Assembly: GCA_944328845.1 (NCBI GenBank) | Contig: CALVHV010000008.1 | Span: forward strand, 1 to 37,966 | Direction: 5' to 3' | DNA length: 37,966 nucleotides | From: an uncultured Clostridia bacterium | GTDB lineage: Bacteria > Bacillota > Clostridia > Christensenellales > Borkfalkiaceae | Shown here: piece after piece, positions 6,844 through 16,082 of the stretch | Layout of the letters: each line of letters opens with the position of its first letter | Numbering within the stretch: position 1 is the stretch's first letter | The notes under the pieces: model-generated | The model's input: the letters and a program-made list of their open reading frames with translations, nothing else | Databases searched by the model: none | What the model was told of the DNA's origin: nothing | Translations under genes and position numbers: made by a program

Positions 6844-8184
6844 TTATTTCTGCACATCAATATGGGCGGTAAGTGGCTCGCTCAATGTAAGATACGGACT
6901 GACGGCATATACGCTGACATCGTACGATTCCGCAAGCAAAAAACCTGGAACATACAGCTCGCAATTTTCTGCCATGCTTTCCATTCCTTTAAAATAATCC
7001 GTGTAGACGAGATACTCCTTCTCCTCCGTGCCGTTGTCCACAACCACTTTGTAATAGATCACGCAGTCGGGATGCGTTGCCGCGCGGAACTGAAGATACC
7101 CGCTGAACTTTTCCGTGCTGAGGATATCCTTCTCGATCACCAACTGTGTATCCGACGGAAATTCGGGAGGGACGTCTCTCTCGGACCTTGCGTCTGTGTA
7201 GACAAAATCTTCTTTCTTAAAAGATTCCAACACGAAGTCAGCGCCGAGTTTTTTATCCAGCGTGAAATTCATGCGTTCCATGACGACTTTATGTGTGCCT
7301 TCCTCGACGGTACAAATGAGACCGTAGCCGTATTCGTTGTATCCTTCCGGATAGCGATAATCGCTGCTGCCCGGCTGAATGACGCCCACGCCCTCCGTTG
7401 CCACGGACGTATACGCGATCGCCTGTGTGTTGACGACCGTATAATCGCCCTGCCAGATGCTGCGCGGGTTGGCGAGCGGATTATGCGAATGCCCGGAAAA
7501 GACGACTGCCTGCGGAAAATCCTCAAACAGCCCGTTGAGCGCTGGATTGCCCATTTCCGTCTCTTTTTCGCTGCCGAGGACGGTATCTTCGGGCGCGGCG
7601 TGGACGGTGACAAAGATCGGGCGGGACGGGTCTTCCGAAACGCTTTCTTCCATGCACGACCGTGCCCAGCCGAGCGTCTCTTCCGAATAGTTGCAGCTCA
7701 GGTCTGTTCCGTCCGAAGAAATGCCTATAAAATGATACCCTTCCACCACTTTATGTACGTTTTTTGTCTGACCGAGTTTGTCTTCAAAGAGTTCTGCTTG
7801 TTGCTGATAAGAGAGCTCTGCCCCTGAAGCGTTGTATGTTTCGTGGTTACCCATGATATAGACAAATTCCGGTTTCTTTGCGCCTTCAAACGCCGCATCC
7901 TCTATTTTTTTATAATAATCGTACGTACTCTCCGCCCCGTAATCGACGATATCCCCCGCAAAGACGACCACATCCACACTTTCTTCCCGGATGGCCTGCA
8001 ACGTATTTTCCAGATTAACAGAAGTGTAATTGGTAGAGTTCGGGACAAGCTGAGAATCACTGATGACAGCAAACTTAAAACCTTCCTCTCCCGAGGGCGT
8101 ATTTTCCGTGGGTTTGGCGCAAGCGGAGGCGCCGCACAGGGCAAGGCACAACAGCAAGATCGGAAAAACCCTTGACTTTTTCAT
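6844..8184 (-). CDS. Calcineurin-like metallophosphoesterase lipoprotein
   Basis: The start at 8184 has GGAGG just upstream. The 446-aa precursor begins MKKSRVFPILLLCLALCG and has a lipobox-type ASAC with C22 as the acylation site, so the mature protein is tethered outside the membrane. The metallophosphoesterase blocks follow in order: FAVISDSQL, VVFAGDIVD, MGNHE, VTVHAAPE and FSGHSHN. The first block normally reads D-x-H; here it is D-S-Q, seen in some extracellular members. The C-terminal 130 residues look like a beta-rich accessory domain. The substrate is unknown: phosphorylated glycans, nucleotides or teichoic-type polymers are possible. It lies between the surface protein and the M24 protein in the large operon. 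Confidence 0.85.
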   Translation of the reverse strand: MKKSRVFPILLLCLALCGASACAKPTENTPSGEEGFKFAVISDSQLVPNSTNYTSVNLENTLQAIREESVDVVVFAGDIVDYGAESTYDYYKKIEDAAFEGAKKPEFVYIMGNHETYNASGAELSYQQQAELFEDKLGQTKNVHKVVEGYHFIGISSDGTDLSCNYSEETLGWARSCMEESVSEDPSRPIFVTVHAAPEDTVLGSEKETEMGNPALNGLFEDFPQAVVFSGHSHNPLANPRSIWQGDYTVVNTQAIAYTSVATEGVGVIQPGSSDYRYPEGYNEYGYGLICTVEEGTHKVVMERMNFTLDKKLGADFVLESFKKEDFVYTDARSERDVPPEFPSDTQLVIEKDILSTEKFSGYLQFRAATHPDCVIYYKVVVDNGTEEKEYLVYTDYFKGMESMAENCELYVPGFLLAESYDVSVYAVSPYLTLSEPLTAHIDVQK

Positions 8185-8254
8185 CGTTCCCCTCCTTACG
8201 GGAATCTGCGGGGCGGCGACGCCGCCCCGCAACTGCTTTTATACGGCTTTCGCC

Positions 8255-10852
8255 TTATGCTTTTTTCCGTTTATACACGACGGCGACCGCACCCGCCGCC
8301 AGCAGGAGCGCACACACAGTTCCGCTTACGGAAAGGACGCTGGAAGAGCATCCGCCCTTTTCTGCGCCGCCTTCCTTTTCAAACTGAGCGTTGACGACGG
8401 TGTCTGCCGTGATGGGCGTATTATCGAGATCGAAGTCCCAACCCTTGAATACATACCCTTCCTTGACAGGGTCTGCCTCGGGATACTCCGCATACGTGCC
8501 GTGATCGGCCGTGATGGTGGCGAGAACGGTATCTCCGTCCTTAAAGGTGACCGTATAGCTGTTTTTCTGCCACAGGGCATACAAAGTCATGTCGCTCGTG
8601 ACGACGATCTTTGCGTTCGGTTCGTATTCCTTGGAGCCCGTAGAAGACGTTGCCCAGCCGGAAAGGGTATATCCCTCGCGGGAGAATCCGCTGCCGTCCA
8701 GCGTCACTTCTCCTCCGTACTGCACTTTGAGCGGCTCGATCGTGCCCGTGCCCCTGCCGGGGATAAAGGTGAGGGTATGCTCTGCCACCGACTTCGTTCC
8801 GGTGATGACGGCGGATTTGGTGATGTTGTTCAGGTCGATCCCCGCGCTTTCCGTATCCCACGTATAAACATATCCCGTTTCCTTGGGGCCGGTAAAGACG
8901 GCTCCGTCGTAGACCTTAAAGATCATATCTTCCTGCCCGTCCACACGGAAGGTGAGCGTGTGTTCGAAGGGCATATCGACAATCTTTCTTTCCGAAGGAG
9001 TGTAATAGGCATTGCCCCAGTAGAACACGCTGATCTCGCCGAACTTGCCTTCGTATCCGTCCGCAACGACGGTGGAACCCGCGTTGGCATAATTGGGAAG
9101 TTCTGAGCAAGGCGTTCCCTGATCGAACACGCCGTCGTCAAAATCTGCTCTCTTGACCACGGACGAATCCACACTGCGCGAAATGGCGATGTTGTCCAGC
9201 GTCATGGTGACTTCGCCGCGCGTTTCCACGGCAACATATGTCTGAGCGGCCTCCCCTCTCGCAAACTGGGGCGCGATCAGATCGAAACTGAGGATCTTTT
9301 CATAATAGCTTGCAGGCGCAGGGATCTCCTTGCGGCTGACCACAAAGCTGTTGGGAAGTTCGCTCGCCTCGCCCGTACGCATTTCGACGCGATAACTGTA
9401 GCCGGGCTGCATAAAGAGCGCGGGGTCGCCATTAATGAGTTCTGGATTGATGGCAACGGGGTTGCCGTCGTGCGTGACGTCGTTGAATTCTCCGTTCGGG
9501 AAGAACTGAATGACGTTTTGAATGTTGCTTCCGAAAATTTCCACGACGCGCAGGGCAGACCTGCCGTACGCAAAGGTGATCTGCGGTTTGTACATTCTCT
9601 CTGCAGGAGAAAGTCCATCGATGCTTCCATCATCCAACGACCAGAAATTAGAATCGTACAAATCAAATTCCACGCAAGACCCCGTGCTTCCGTCCAGTAA
9701 GGCGCCGAAGGCGTTGACGTTGGTGCCGATGTTCCACTGGAGGACCTTGTTGATGGGATCCCCTTCGTAATCGGGATCCGCCACTGCCTGTATGTCGCAA
9801 CTTGCCGTCACGTTGGTCAGGTCGACTCCGTCCAAATCCCACACATAGCCCGTGGGCGCGGCGGGAGCGGTGACGACACCGCCTTCATACGTTTTGACTG
9901 TCTTGACGGATTCGCCGTTGTGCATAAACCTGACCTGCAGATCATATGCGGGTGCGGCGACGAGGTTGTATTCCGTCTCATTGACGGCAAGGTTTGCCGT
10001 GTCGATCCAGTAAAAGATGTTCAGATCCCCGTAATTGCCCACCATCGCTTTCCACGAAGGATTGTACTGGTTGATTCCTGTCCATCCGTCTTCATCGTGT
10101 ACTTCAAACCCTTCGTCAAAGGCGAGGTCTGCGTCATCAAACGTCTGGATAATGCAGTTCTCTGTCGCCTTGACTGCTCTGCCAATATAAATATTGTCGA
10201 GGTTCATTGTCAACCCGGACTTTGTAATCATGCCCGCATAGGTGGGATCGACACTGCCGCGATCAGCAACCACACCCGCCAGCTCGAATGCCACAATCTG
10301 TTCAAAATCGGCATCCGGTTCGGAAATGGGACGACGAGATGCAACAAAATAGTTTGCCAAAGAAACCGCGTTTCCTCCGCGTACTTCCACGCGATATCTG
10401 TATCCGGGAACCATAAACAATGTAGGATCACCAATGATATCAGTCGCCGTCGGCGTGGTTGGATTCCCGCCCGCATGCACTACTTTAAAGGTATTATCGG
10501 GCAGAAACTGAACGCAGTTTTGCAGATCGTTTCCCGCAATGTCGAAATACTGCATGTTGGACTTCGCATATTCGAAACCGATGCGATAGGAGTTCGGATT
10601 GGATAAATGCGAAGGGTCCCTGAAATTGGTTTCGTACAGGTCAAATTCCATGCACATGCCTTCTCCGCCTCTGCCCTCCAGCAAGGCACCCATCGAATAG
10701 TCGCCGTTGGTAGGAGCCCAGTGCATCATCTTGTCTGCGGAACCTTCCGCCCTGCTTTGCAACACCGTGCCGAAACAAAGCATTGCCCCGGCAAACATCG
10801 ACAGCATGAACATCAACAAAATGCCCAGCGTCAGTCTTCTGATTTTTTGCAT
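8255..10852 (-). CDS. Repeat-containing surface protein with InlB-type repeats
   Basis: The 865-aa protein has a signal peptide (about 1-35, cut near SRA-EG). It then carries two tandem copies of a roughly 320-residue module (about 41-362 and 369-690), each with GALL[ED]G, C[MV]EFDLY, ALF/TLFM.PGY.YRVE.R and LDNI.I.R landmarks. These look like beta-sandwich, carbohydrate-binding-type modules. Two InlB/Listeria-Bacteroides repeats follow (691-762 with GYTLSGWAT, and 763-826 with GYVFKGWDF). The end, GCSSS followed by a hydrophobic stretch and KRKKA (835-865), is a membrane anchor without LPXTG. It probably binds glycan at the cell surface for the neighbouring transporter. A good ribosome site (GGAGGG) precedes the ATG. 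Confidence 0.85.
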   Translation of the reverse strand: MQKIRRLTLGILLMFMLSMFAGAMLCFGTVLQSRAEGSADKMMHWAPTNGDYSMGALLEGRGGEGMCMEFDLYETNFRDPSHLSNPNSYRIGFEYAKSNMQYFDIAGNDLQNCVQFLPDNTFKVVHAGGNPTTPTATDIIGDPTLFMVPGYRYRVEVRGGNAVSLANYFVASRRPISEPDADFEQIVAFELAGVVADRGSVDPTYAGMITKSGLTMNLDNIYIGRAVKATENCIIQTFDDADLAFDEGFEVHDEDGWTGINQYNPSWKAMVGNYGDLNIFYWIDTANLAVNETEYNLVAAPAYDLQVRFMHNGESVKTVKTYEGGVVTAPAAPTGYVWDLDGVDLTNVTASCDIQAVADPDYEGDPINKVLQWNIGTNVNAFGALLDGSTGSCVEFDLYDSNFWSLDDGSIDGLSPAERMYKPQITFAYGRSALRVVEIFGSNIQNVIQFFPNGEFNDVTHDGNPVAINPELINGDPALFMQPGYSYRVEMRTGEASELPNSFVVSRKEIPAPASYYEKILSFDLIAPQFARGEAAQTYVAVETRGEVTMTLDNIAISRSVDSSVVKRADFDDGVFDQGTPCSELPNYANAGSTVVADGYEGKFGEISVFYWGNAYYTPSERKIVDMPFEHTLTFRVDGQEDMIFKVYDGAVFTGPKETGYVYTWDTESAGIDLNNITKSAVITGTKSVAEHTLTFIPGRGTGTIEPLKVQYGGEVTLDGSGFSREGYTLSGWATSSTGSKEYEPNAKIVVTSDMTLYALWQKNSYTVTFKDGDTVLATITADHGTYAEYPEADPVKEGYVFKGWDFDLDNTPITADTVVNAQFEKEGGAEKGGCSSSVLSVSGTVCALLLAAGAVAVVYKRKKA

Positions 10853-10897
10853 AATTTTCCCTCCATTATTGATTTTTGCAAAAATTTGATCATTTGC

Positions 10898-12268
10898 TTA
10901 TAACAGCAATTCTGCAAGCATCCCTTCTCCAGGTTCCAGAACAAAGGTACCCGTCCTTTCCGCCGTCTGCCACTCGCCCTCTTCCCCGCGCAAGCGGAAG
11001 CGCGTTTCCCGTTCAAAAAAGATACATACGTTTGTCGATTTTATCGTCGAATCGTTAACAAGAAACAGAACTCTCCTATTATCCTGCTCAAAGACACCTG
11101 TCAAAATCTGACTGTCGCTACAGATCTGACGGATCCCTTCGATTTTTCTGTAAGGAAGATTCCCATCAAAGATACAGTCGCTGTCGGGAATGTTCAAACG
11201 TTCGGCATAAGGGGAAAGTCCGCCGCTGTATTCTCCGGATGCGGACACAAAACGATGACGCATCCCGACGAGCAGATTCCCGTATTTTTTTGCCTTTGCA
11301 ATCTGCCGACGGAACACAGGATAGAGAGACGTTTCCTCCCCCTTTCTTCCGATCAGGCCGGCTTCCGCGGCAGGGTCTTCCGACCAGTCGTTGGGGAACG
11401 CATAGGGGAAGATCTGGATGCCGGAAGCACCGTAGGCAAGGCTTGCATTTATCTGCAAAGCCACCTCCGCTTCGTTGGGGACGCGGATGTTGGCGCACCC
11501 CTCCCATTTTCCTCCTGCCTGGATGAAATTCCAAAAAGGGATACCCTGCTCCTTTGCGAGTTCCGAAACGATCCGCAGATGATCGAACAGTGCGACATGG
11601 ATCATCTTGCTTTCCCCGCCCAACGTCAGAACGGGATAGGCGTCGTATGAAAGCACCTGCGGCCGCACTTTTTCCAAAAACGAGCGAAGATAAAAGGCAT
11701 ACCGACATTGCTTCGGCTCGGCATAAAGTTTGGGCTCTTTCTCCTCAAAAAAAGGATATTCCATGCCGTACTGCATCTGGGCACAGAGCGTCCAGTACGG
11801 AAGCATGTTGACGTAAAACAGCTTTCCGGAACACTCCCTGTCGAACACCTCCTTGGCAAAGCGGATGCCATCGAACATCTCGTAGCCGGGTTCGTCTATA
11901 AATTCCACTCCCCCGAACGCGGGATGATGCTTGTAGCGCTCAAGAGAGCGCGCATATTCCTCTGCCAACGCCTTTCTCTCCCGCGCGTTGAGACGGCGGA
12001 ACGCCTTTTCCCCGCGCAAGGCGGTGAACCGTTTATATATGGTGTCTTTGACGAGATATTTCATCCCGTACTCTCTGCACAGGTCGAGCGCGGAAAACGT
12101 TTCCTTTTCGCAGGCGCCGCCGATCGCTTCGTTGTGTCCGTACACCAGATCTACGCCCGCATTCCGCATCTTTTCGTACTGTTCGGCGCAAATCTGACTC
12201 GACAGTCCCTTTTCGGCGGGGTTGGGCGGGCAATATGCCGCCACATGAAATTCTTGTAAGTTCAGCAC
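10898..12268 (-). CDS. Cytosolic TIM-barrel protein, glycosidase-like
   Basis: The 456-aa protein has no signal peptide. The segments AGVDLVYGHNEA, HHPAFGGVEFIDEPGYEMF, VLSYDAYPVLT, IPFWNFIQAG and ASLAYGASGIQIFPY follow the order of a (beta/alpha)8 barrel of the GH-A type, with the glutamate of IDEP as a likely acid/base residue. The C-terminal 100 residues form a beta domain (VLFLVNDSTIKSTNVCIFF). It is clearly related to the lipoprotein encoded just upstream (HPAFCGLYFRDEP, AYDMYPF, ASLAYG/TTLAYGAKGI), so one acts inside and one outside the cell. The start is a GTG at 12266-12268 that overlaps the lipoprotein stop by seven bases; no strong ribosome site precedes it, suggesting coupled translation. 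No characterised family is recognised with certainty. Confidence 0.7.
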   Translation of the reverse strand: MLNLQEFHVAAYCPPNPAEKGLSSQICAEQYEKMRNAGVDLVYGHNEAIGGACEKETFSALDLCREYGMKYLVKDTIYKRFTALRGEKAFRRLNARERKALAEEYARSLERYKHHPAFGGVEFIDEPGYEMFDGIRFAKEVFDRECSGKLFYVNMLPYWTLCAQMQYGMEYPFFEEKEPKLYAEPKQCRYAFYLRSFLEKVRPQVLSYDAYPVLTLGGESKMIHVALFDHLRIVSELAKEQGIPFWNFIQAGGKWEGCANIRVPNEAEVALQINASLAYGASGIQIFPYAFPNDWSEDPAAEAGLIGRKGEETSLYPVFRRQIAKAKKYGNLLVGMRHRFVSASGEYSGGLSPYAERLNIPDSDCIFDGNLPYRKIEGIRQICSDSQILTGVFEQDNRRVLFLVNDSTIKSTNVCIFFERETRFRLRGEEGEWQTAERTGTFVLEPGEGMLAELLL

Positions 12269-13632
12269 AATACCACCAACGCTGCTTCTCCGACTTCAAA
12301 GGTAAAGTTGAGCGAACTACCTATCTGCTCCGTCATTTCCCCTTCCTGCCAGATCTCGTATTTATACTTATCGTCAAAGGTGAGCTCGACATCCGTAGAA
12401 TCGCTGATACTGTTGTTGACCACATACAGTACCGTCTTGCCGCCGTGATCGAAACACCCGATCATGACAGAGTCCCCTTCCACCTTCGTCAGCTCACGGA
12501 ATGTTTTATCCTGAATCTTTTCCCCGCCAAAATTTGCTGTGGGAACGGGAGAGCTTCCCTCGAAAATAACTCCAACGTTTTCCGAAGTCATCAGGATGTG
12601 ATCGACGGCCGTGATATTTTTGGCGGCGCGCTTTGCCATGTCGAAGAAGGGAGTTTTGGTACCGTCATAATAGAACAACCCCGCGCTGTCTTTTTCTGCC
12701 GACAATGCCCAGTAATGCGGGAAGAAAAGAGGGAACCATTTGATGCCCTTTGCTCCATAAGCAAGCGTGGTATGAAGCTCGTACATCAATTCCCCTTCCG
12801 TGGGACCGCGCATCGTCATGTTATCCTGGTTGCCACTGCACACTTGCAGATATGCCCAGAAAGGCACCTTGTATTCGACCGCGTACTTGCGGATGATGGA
12901 GAGATTGGTGAAGTAGGTATCGTCCATATCCCCCGGCTCGCCGACAAAGGGATACATATCGTACGCGATGTACTTGGGCTTTGTCTCCATAAACGAGTCC
13001 AGATACGATTCGTATCCCGAAAGGCTGTTCCAGACCATATACGGATACAGGTTGAAATAGGGATGGATGTCGCGGTTTCCCGCCGCATTGTAAAACTCTT
13101 CCATGGCCACCGCCATGTTACGCATCATCATCTCTTCCGGCTCGTCGCGGAAATACAGGCCGCAGAATGCGGGATGGTCCATATATTCGCTCATACGCTC
13201 GGAAAAATCTCCGCCGTACACGTACCCGCCGTCAATGTCCACCAGGCTCTTGTCTTTGATAAAATAGCCGATGTTATGTTCGGCCGCCAGGTCCATGGCG
13301 AGCGTCACTTCTTCCGGATATGCCGCGATATCGTCCACCTGCCCCGCGATCATGTTGACGCCGCTTTCCTCGATGGCGGCAAACATTTCGTCCGTGATGA
13401 GACTGGGAACCGCTTCCCCGTTGCTCGCGACCACGTCGCGCGTGGGGCCGATGTATCCGACGATCGGCATGACCTCTTCTCCGCCGATGGCGGAAAAGGA
13501 AATGTTGTTGACCTTGACTGCCTCCCACGTCTTTGCGGGAGTATAGCCGAGCCCGTCCGTCTTCCCGCAGGAAGCGAAGCAGGCCGTTCCAAGCAACAAG
13601 AAGCCGAGCGCCGCTGCAAGTTTCTTTTTCAT
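12262..13632 (-). CDS. Glycosidase-like TIM-barrel lipoprotein
   Basis: The 456-aa precursor has a lipoprotein signal (MKKKLAAALGFLLLGTACF, likely lipid on C22 of FASC). Barrel segments include ITDEMFAAIEESGVNMIAGQ, DHPAFCGLYFRDEPEE with a candidate catalytic glutamate, YIAYDMYPFVGEPG, VPFWAYLQVCSG and TTLAYGAKGIKWFPLF. A C-terminal beta domain follows (VLYVVNNSISDSTDVELTF). It would act on the outer face of the membrane, next to the solute-binding protein whose gene precedes it by 13 bases. It is a paralogue of the cytosolic protein downstream. A role in trimming the imported glycoside is inferred; the linkage cleaved is unknown. Confidence 0.7.
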   Translation of the reverse strand: MKKKLAAALGFLLLGTACFASCGKTDGLGYTPAKTWEAVKVNNISFSAIGGEEVMPIVGYIGPTRDVVASNGEAVPSLITDEMFAAIEESGVNMIAGQVDDIAAYPEEVTLAMDLAAEHNIGYFIKDKSLVDIDGGYVYGGDFSERMSEYMDHPAFCGLYFRDEPEEMMMRNMAVAMEEFYNAAGNRDIHPYFNLYPYMVWNSLSGYESYLDSFMETKPKYIAYDMYPFVGEPGDMDDTYFTNLSIIRKYAVEYKVPFWAYLQVCSGNQDNMTMRGPTEGELMYELHTTLAYGAKGIKWFPLFFPHYWALSAEKDSAGLFYYDGTKTPFFDMAKRAAKNITAVDHILMTSENVGVIFEGSSPVPTANFGGEKIQDKTFRELTKVEGDSVMIGCFDHGGKTVLYVVNNSISDSTDVELTFDDKYKYEIWQEGEMTEQIGSSLNFTFEVGEAALVVLC

Positions 13633-13645
13633 GATCTTCCCCCTG

Positions 13646-15175
13646 TCAATCCAACCCTGCCTGGATCAGATATTTCTGCCAGCGGCTGCCCGTCATGTTG
13701 TTGTAGAGCATATTGAACAGCTCTTCCGCGCTCATCCTCGACGCAGGGTTGGAGTTGGAGAACACGGAGGCAGGCTGCGTTGCCCATGCTTCTTCCAGAT
13801 CGGTCATGTAGAAAAGCGCGTAGTTCATGCGCTTATAAATGAAGGTCGCCTGTTTTTGCAGATCGTAGTTGTTCTGTGCAAATCCCGACCAGGATGAAGT
13901 GTCCACGTCCTCGCCCGTGCTCAACTTGGCGGCGGGCATGGATTCGATGTTTTCCGCCATGATACGGATCCCTTCGTCCGAATACATGAATTTGAGAAAT
14001 TCCTTGGTCGCGCCTTTCACGTCCGAATATTTAGGAACGACGACGTGAAAATTTCCCGCCTCGGTGAAGGTGATGCTGCGCGCGGTGCGCACCTGTTCGA
14101 TGACTTCGTCCGAAACGCCGGAGGGCTTGGTCTGCGTCACGCCGTCCACGTAATCGACGGTATCGCACAGTTGCTGCTCGGTGATGCCCAGCTTTGTGCC
14201 GAGACTGCTGATGACGGGCGTGCGCATGATCTCGAATTGAGGCAATTCCTTCTTTGTTTCCGTTTCCAGCCACGCTCCGTTTGCCATCATCGCCGCCTTG
14301 CCGTTTGTAAAGAATGCCTGCGCATCCGTATTGCTCATGCTGTTGCTTTCCGGATAAACGCTTCCGTCCGGAGACAGAAGTTCTTCCAGCACTTTCAGCG
14401 CTTCCAGCCTGCCCTGCTGTTTCCAGACGAGGTTGCTGGGCTGTTCGACCGTTCCGTCTTCCGCGACGTATTTTGCCGCCCAGAAGTTGTTGTACTGTTC
14501 CACACCTTCATACTGCGCCCACCAAGGTTCGATAAGATATTTCCAGTACCCGTTGGCGAAATGGATAAAGGGCGTGACGGTATCTCCGTCGTTTTTGAGC
14601 TGTGCTTGTCTGATCTCTTCCGCAAGGTCGATCAACTCGTTTGTCGTGCGCGGGACATCCCAGCCGTTTGCCGCAAACATCTCTTTATTGTAGACGAGGC
14701 CCGTCACGCTCTCCTGCCAGGGCAGGGCGTAGGTGCGGTTGTCGTCGCTTTTATAGGAAACGGTCGAGATCTTTTCGCCGATCGGCTTGCTCTCCCCTTC
14801 CACCGTGTAATCGAGAATGTCGTCCAACGGCTCGAGATACTCCGTCCTGTTCCAGAAGGCGCCCATCGTGCCGATATACAGATCGATGGTATTGATCGAG
14901 GCGCCCTGATCGATGGTGTTGAAAAACACATTTGCGTCCGCAGAAGCTCCGCTCAGGTCGATGGTGATATCCTCGTGCTCACTTTCAAACGCTTCTTTCA
15001 ATTTTTCCAAAAAGGTGATCTGAACGCCCGATTTCCAATAATAGACCTCGACCGTGCCGCTGATCGCGTCGCTCCCCTCGTCTTGCGACGGATCGACCGT
15101 CTTGCACGAGGCAAACATTCCGAACAGGAACACGATTCCTAAAAGCAGAGAAATTGCCTTTAAAAGTTTTTTCAT
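13646..15175 (-). CDS. Sugar ABC transporter solute-binding lipoprotein
   Basis: The 509-aa family-1 solute-binding protein has a lipoprotein signal ending FGMFASC, with C24 as the lipid site. The mature part opens with VEVYYWKSG, then ALPWQESVTGLVYNKEMFAANGWDVP (the typical hinge and binding segment) and later FFTNGKAAMMANGAWLE and EFLKFMYSDEGI. It captures the sugar and delivers it to the two permeases encoded immediately upstream. GGAGG precedes the ATG. The family is firm; the ligand is inferred from the adjacent alpha-galactosidase to be an alpha-galactoside or a related oligosaccharide. Confidence 0.92.
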   Translation of the reverse strand: MKKLLKAISLLLGIVFLFGMFASCKTVDPSQDEGSDAISGTVEVYYWKSGVQITFLEKLKEAFESEHEDITIDLSGASADANVFFNTIDQGASINTIDLYIGTMGAFWNRTEYLEPLDDILDYTVEGESKPIGEKISTVSYKSDDNRTYALPWQESVTGLVYNKEMFAANGWDVPRTTNELIDLAEEIRQAQLKNDGDTVTPFIHFANGYWKYLIEPWWAQYEGVEQYNNFWAAKYVAEDGTVEQPSNLVWKQQGRLEALKVLEELLSPDGSVYPESNSMSNTDAQAFFTNGKAAMMANGAWLETETKKELPQFEIMRTPVISSLGTKLGITEQQLCDTVDYVDGVTQTKPSGVSDEVIEQVRTARSITFTEAGNFHVVVPKYSDVKGATKEFLKFMYSDEGIRIMAENIESMPAAKLSTGEDVDTSSWSGFAQNNYDLQKQATFIYKRMNYALFYMTDLEEAWATQPASVFSNSNPASRMSAEELFNMLYNNMTGSRWQKYLIQAGLD

Positions 15176-15201
15176 TTTTTCCTCCTGATATTTACTCGGG
15201 A

Positions 15202-16071
15202 TCAGCCCTTGATCCCGCCTGCAACGGTTTCGTTTAAAAGTGCCTTGTTAAAGATGAAGTACAGAACAAGTATGGGGATGATGGAGACCATGGTGCCCGC
15301 CATCAGAAGTTCGAGATGCCCCGCGGCGTTTGCTTCATTCCCGAACAGATAAAGGCCGGTTGCCAGCGTAGGCATATTTCTGAGATAGAGCAGCGGATTC
15401 TGATAGTCGTTCCAGATACCGATGCACTGTATGACGAACAATGCGCTAATCGGCCCCATCGCCTGCGGGAGCATGATGCGGAAAAACACGACGAAGTCGT
15501 TTGCGCCGTCGATAAACCCGGCTTCCGCATACGTCCAGGAAACGCTCTTGAAAAAGCTGTACGCCATGAGGTAATTGAACCCGATGCCGCTCGTGTAGGT
15601 GATGAGATATGCCACCGAATCGTTGATGCCCAGCTGATAGACCAGACGGTACCGCGCGGGCATATTGCCGTAAATGGGGATCATCATGATGAGCAGGGCC
15701 ACGAAATGGATGAGTTTGGAGCCGCGGAACCTGTACTTGCTTGTGACGTAACCCAGTCCCGTCGCGCAGGCGACTTCTAAAAACGCTCCGCCCAGCGTCA
15801 GCCACAGGCTGTTGAGCGTCATCATCCCGAAATTGACCCCGCCGATCACAAATTCCGAAAAAATATTGACGTAATTGACAAAAAGCAACTTTTCGGGAAA
15901 ATCGAACGGTTTGAGGATCAATCCGTCGTTTGTATTCAGCCCTGCGATAAATCCCCAAGCCAGCGTGTACACATACGAGAGCGAGAAAAACGCAATGATG
16001 ACAAATGCGATCGCAAAAACCACGGCTTGTCCGGGCGTCTTTTTGATTCTTTTTTTGACGTTCGTCCGCAT
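15202..16071 (-). CDS. Sugar ABC transporter permease (MalG type)
   Basis: The 289-aa permease starts at the ATG at 16069-16071, after GAGGAGGGGG; the frame continues 34 codons further upstream into the preceding permease gene, but with atypical, basic composition. About six membrane segments are visible, starting AVVFAIAFVIIAFFSLSYVYTL. The cytoplasmic EAA loop reads EAGFIDGANDFVVFFRIMLP, which docks the ATPase. The protein ends NETVAGGIKG, typical of MalG-type subunits. It pairs with the permease 11 bases upstream. No ATPase gene is present nearby, so a shared MsmK-like ATPase elsewhere is expected. Confidence 0.93.
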   Translation of the reverse strand: MRTNVKKRIKKTPGQAVVFAIAFVIIAFFSLSYVYTLAWGFIAGLNTNDGLILKPFDFPEKLLFVNYVNIFSEFVIGGVNFGMMTLNSLWLTLGGAFLEVACATGLGYVTSKYRFRGSKLIHFVALLIMMIPIYGNMPARYRLVYQLGINDSVAYLITYTSGIGFNYLMAYSFFKSVSWTYAEAGFIDGANDFVVFFRIMLPQAMGPISALFVIQCIGIWNDYQNPLLYLRNMPTLATGLYLFGNEANAAGHLELLMAGTMVSIIPILVLYFIFNKALLNETVAGGIKG

Positions 16072-16082
16072 TTTCCCCCTCC

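Noticed and set aside
12235..13716. Plus-strand open frame of 493 codons
   Set aside because: Antisense to the lipoprotein with a signal peptide and barrel motifs; no start signal and no recognisable domain.
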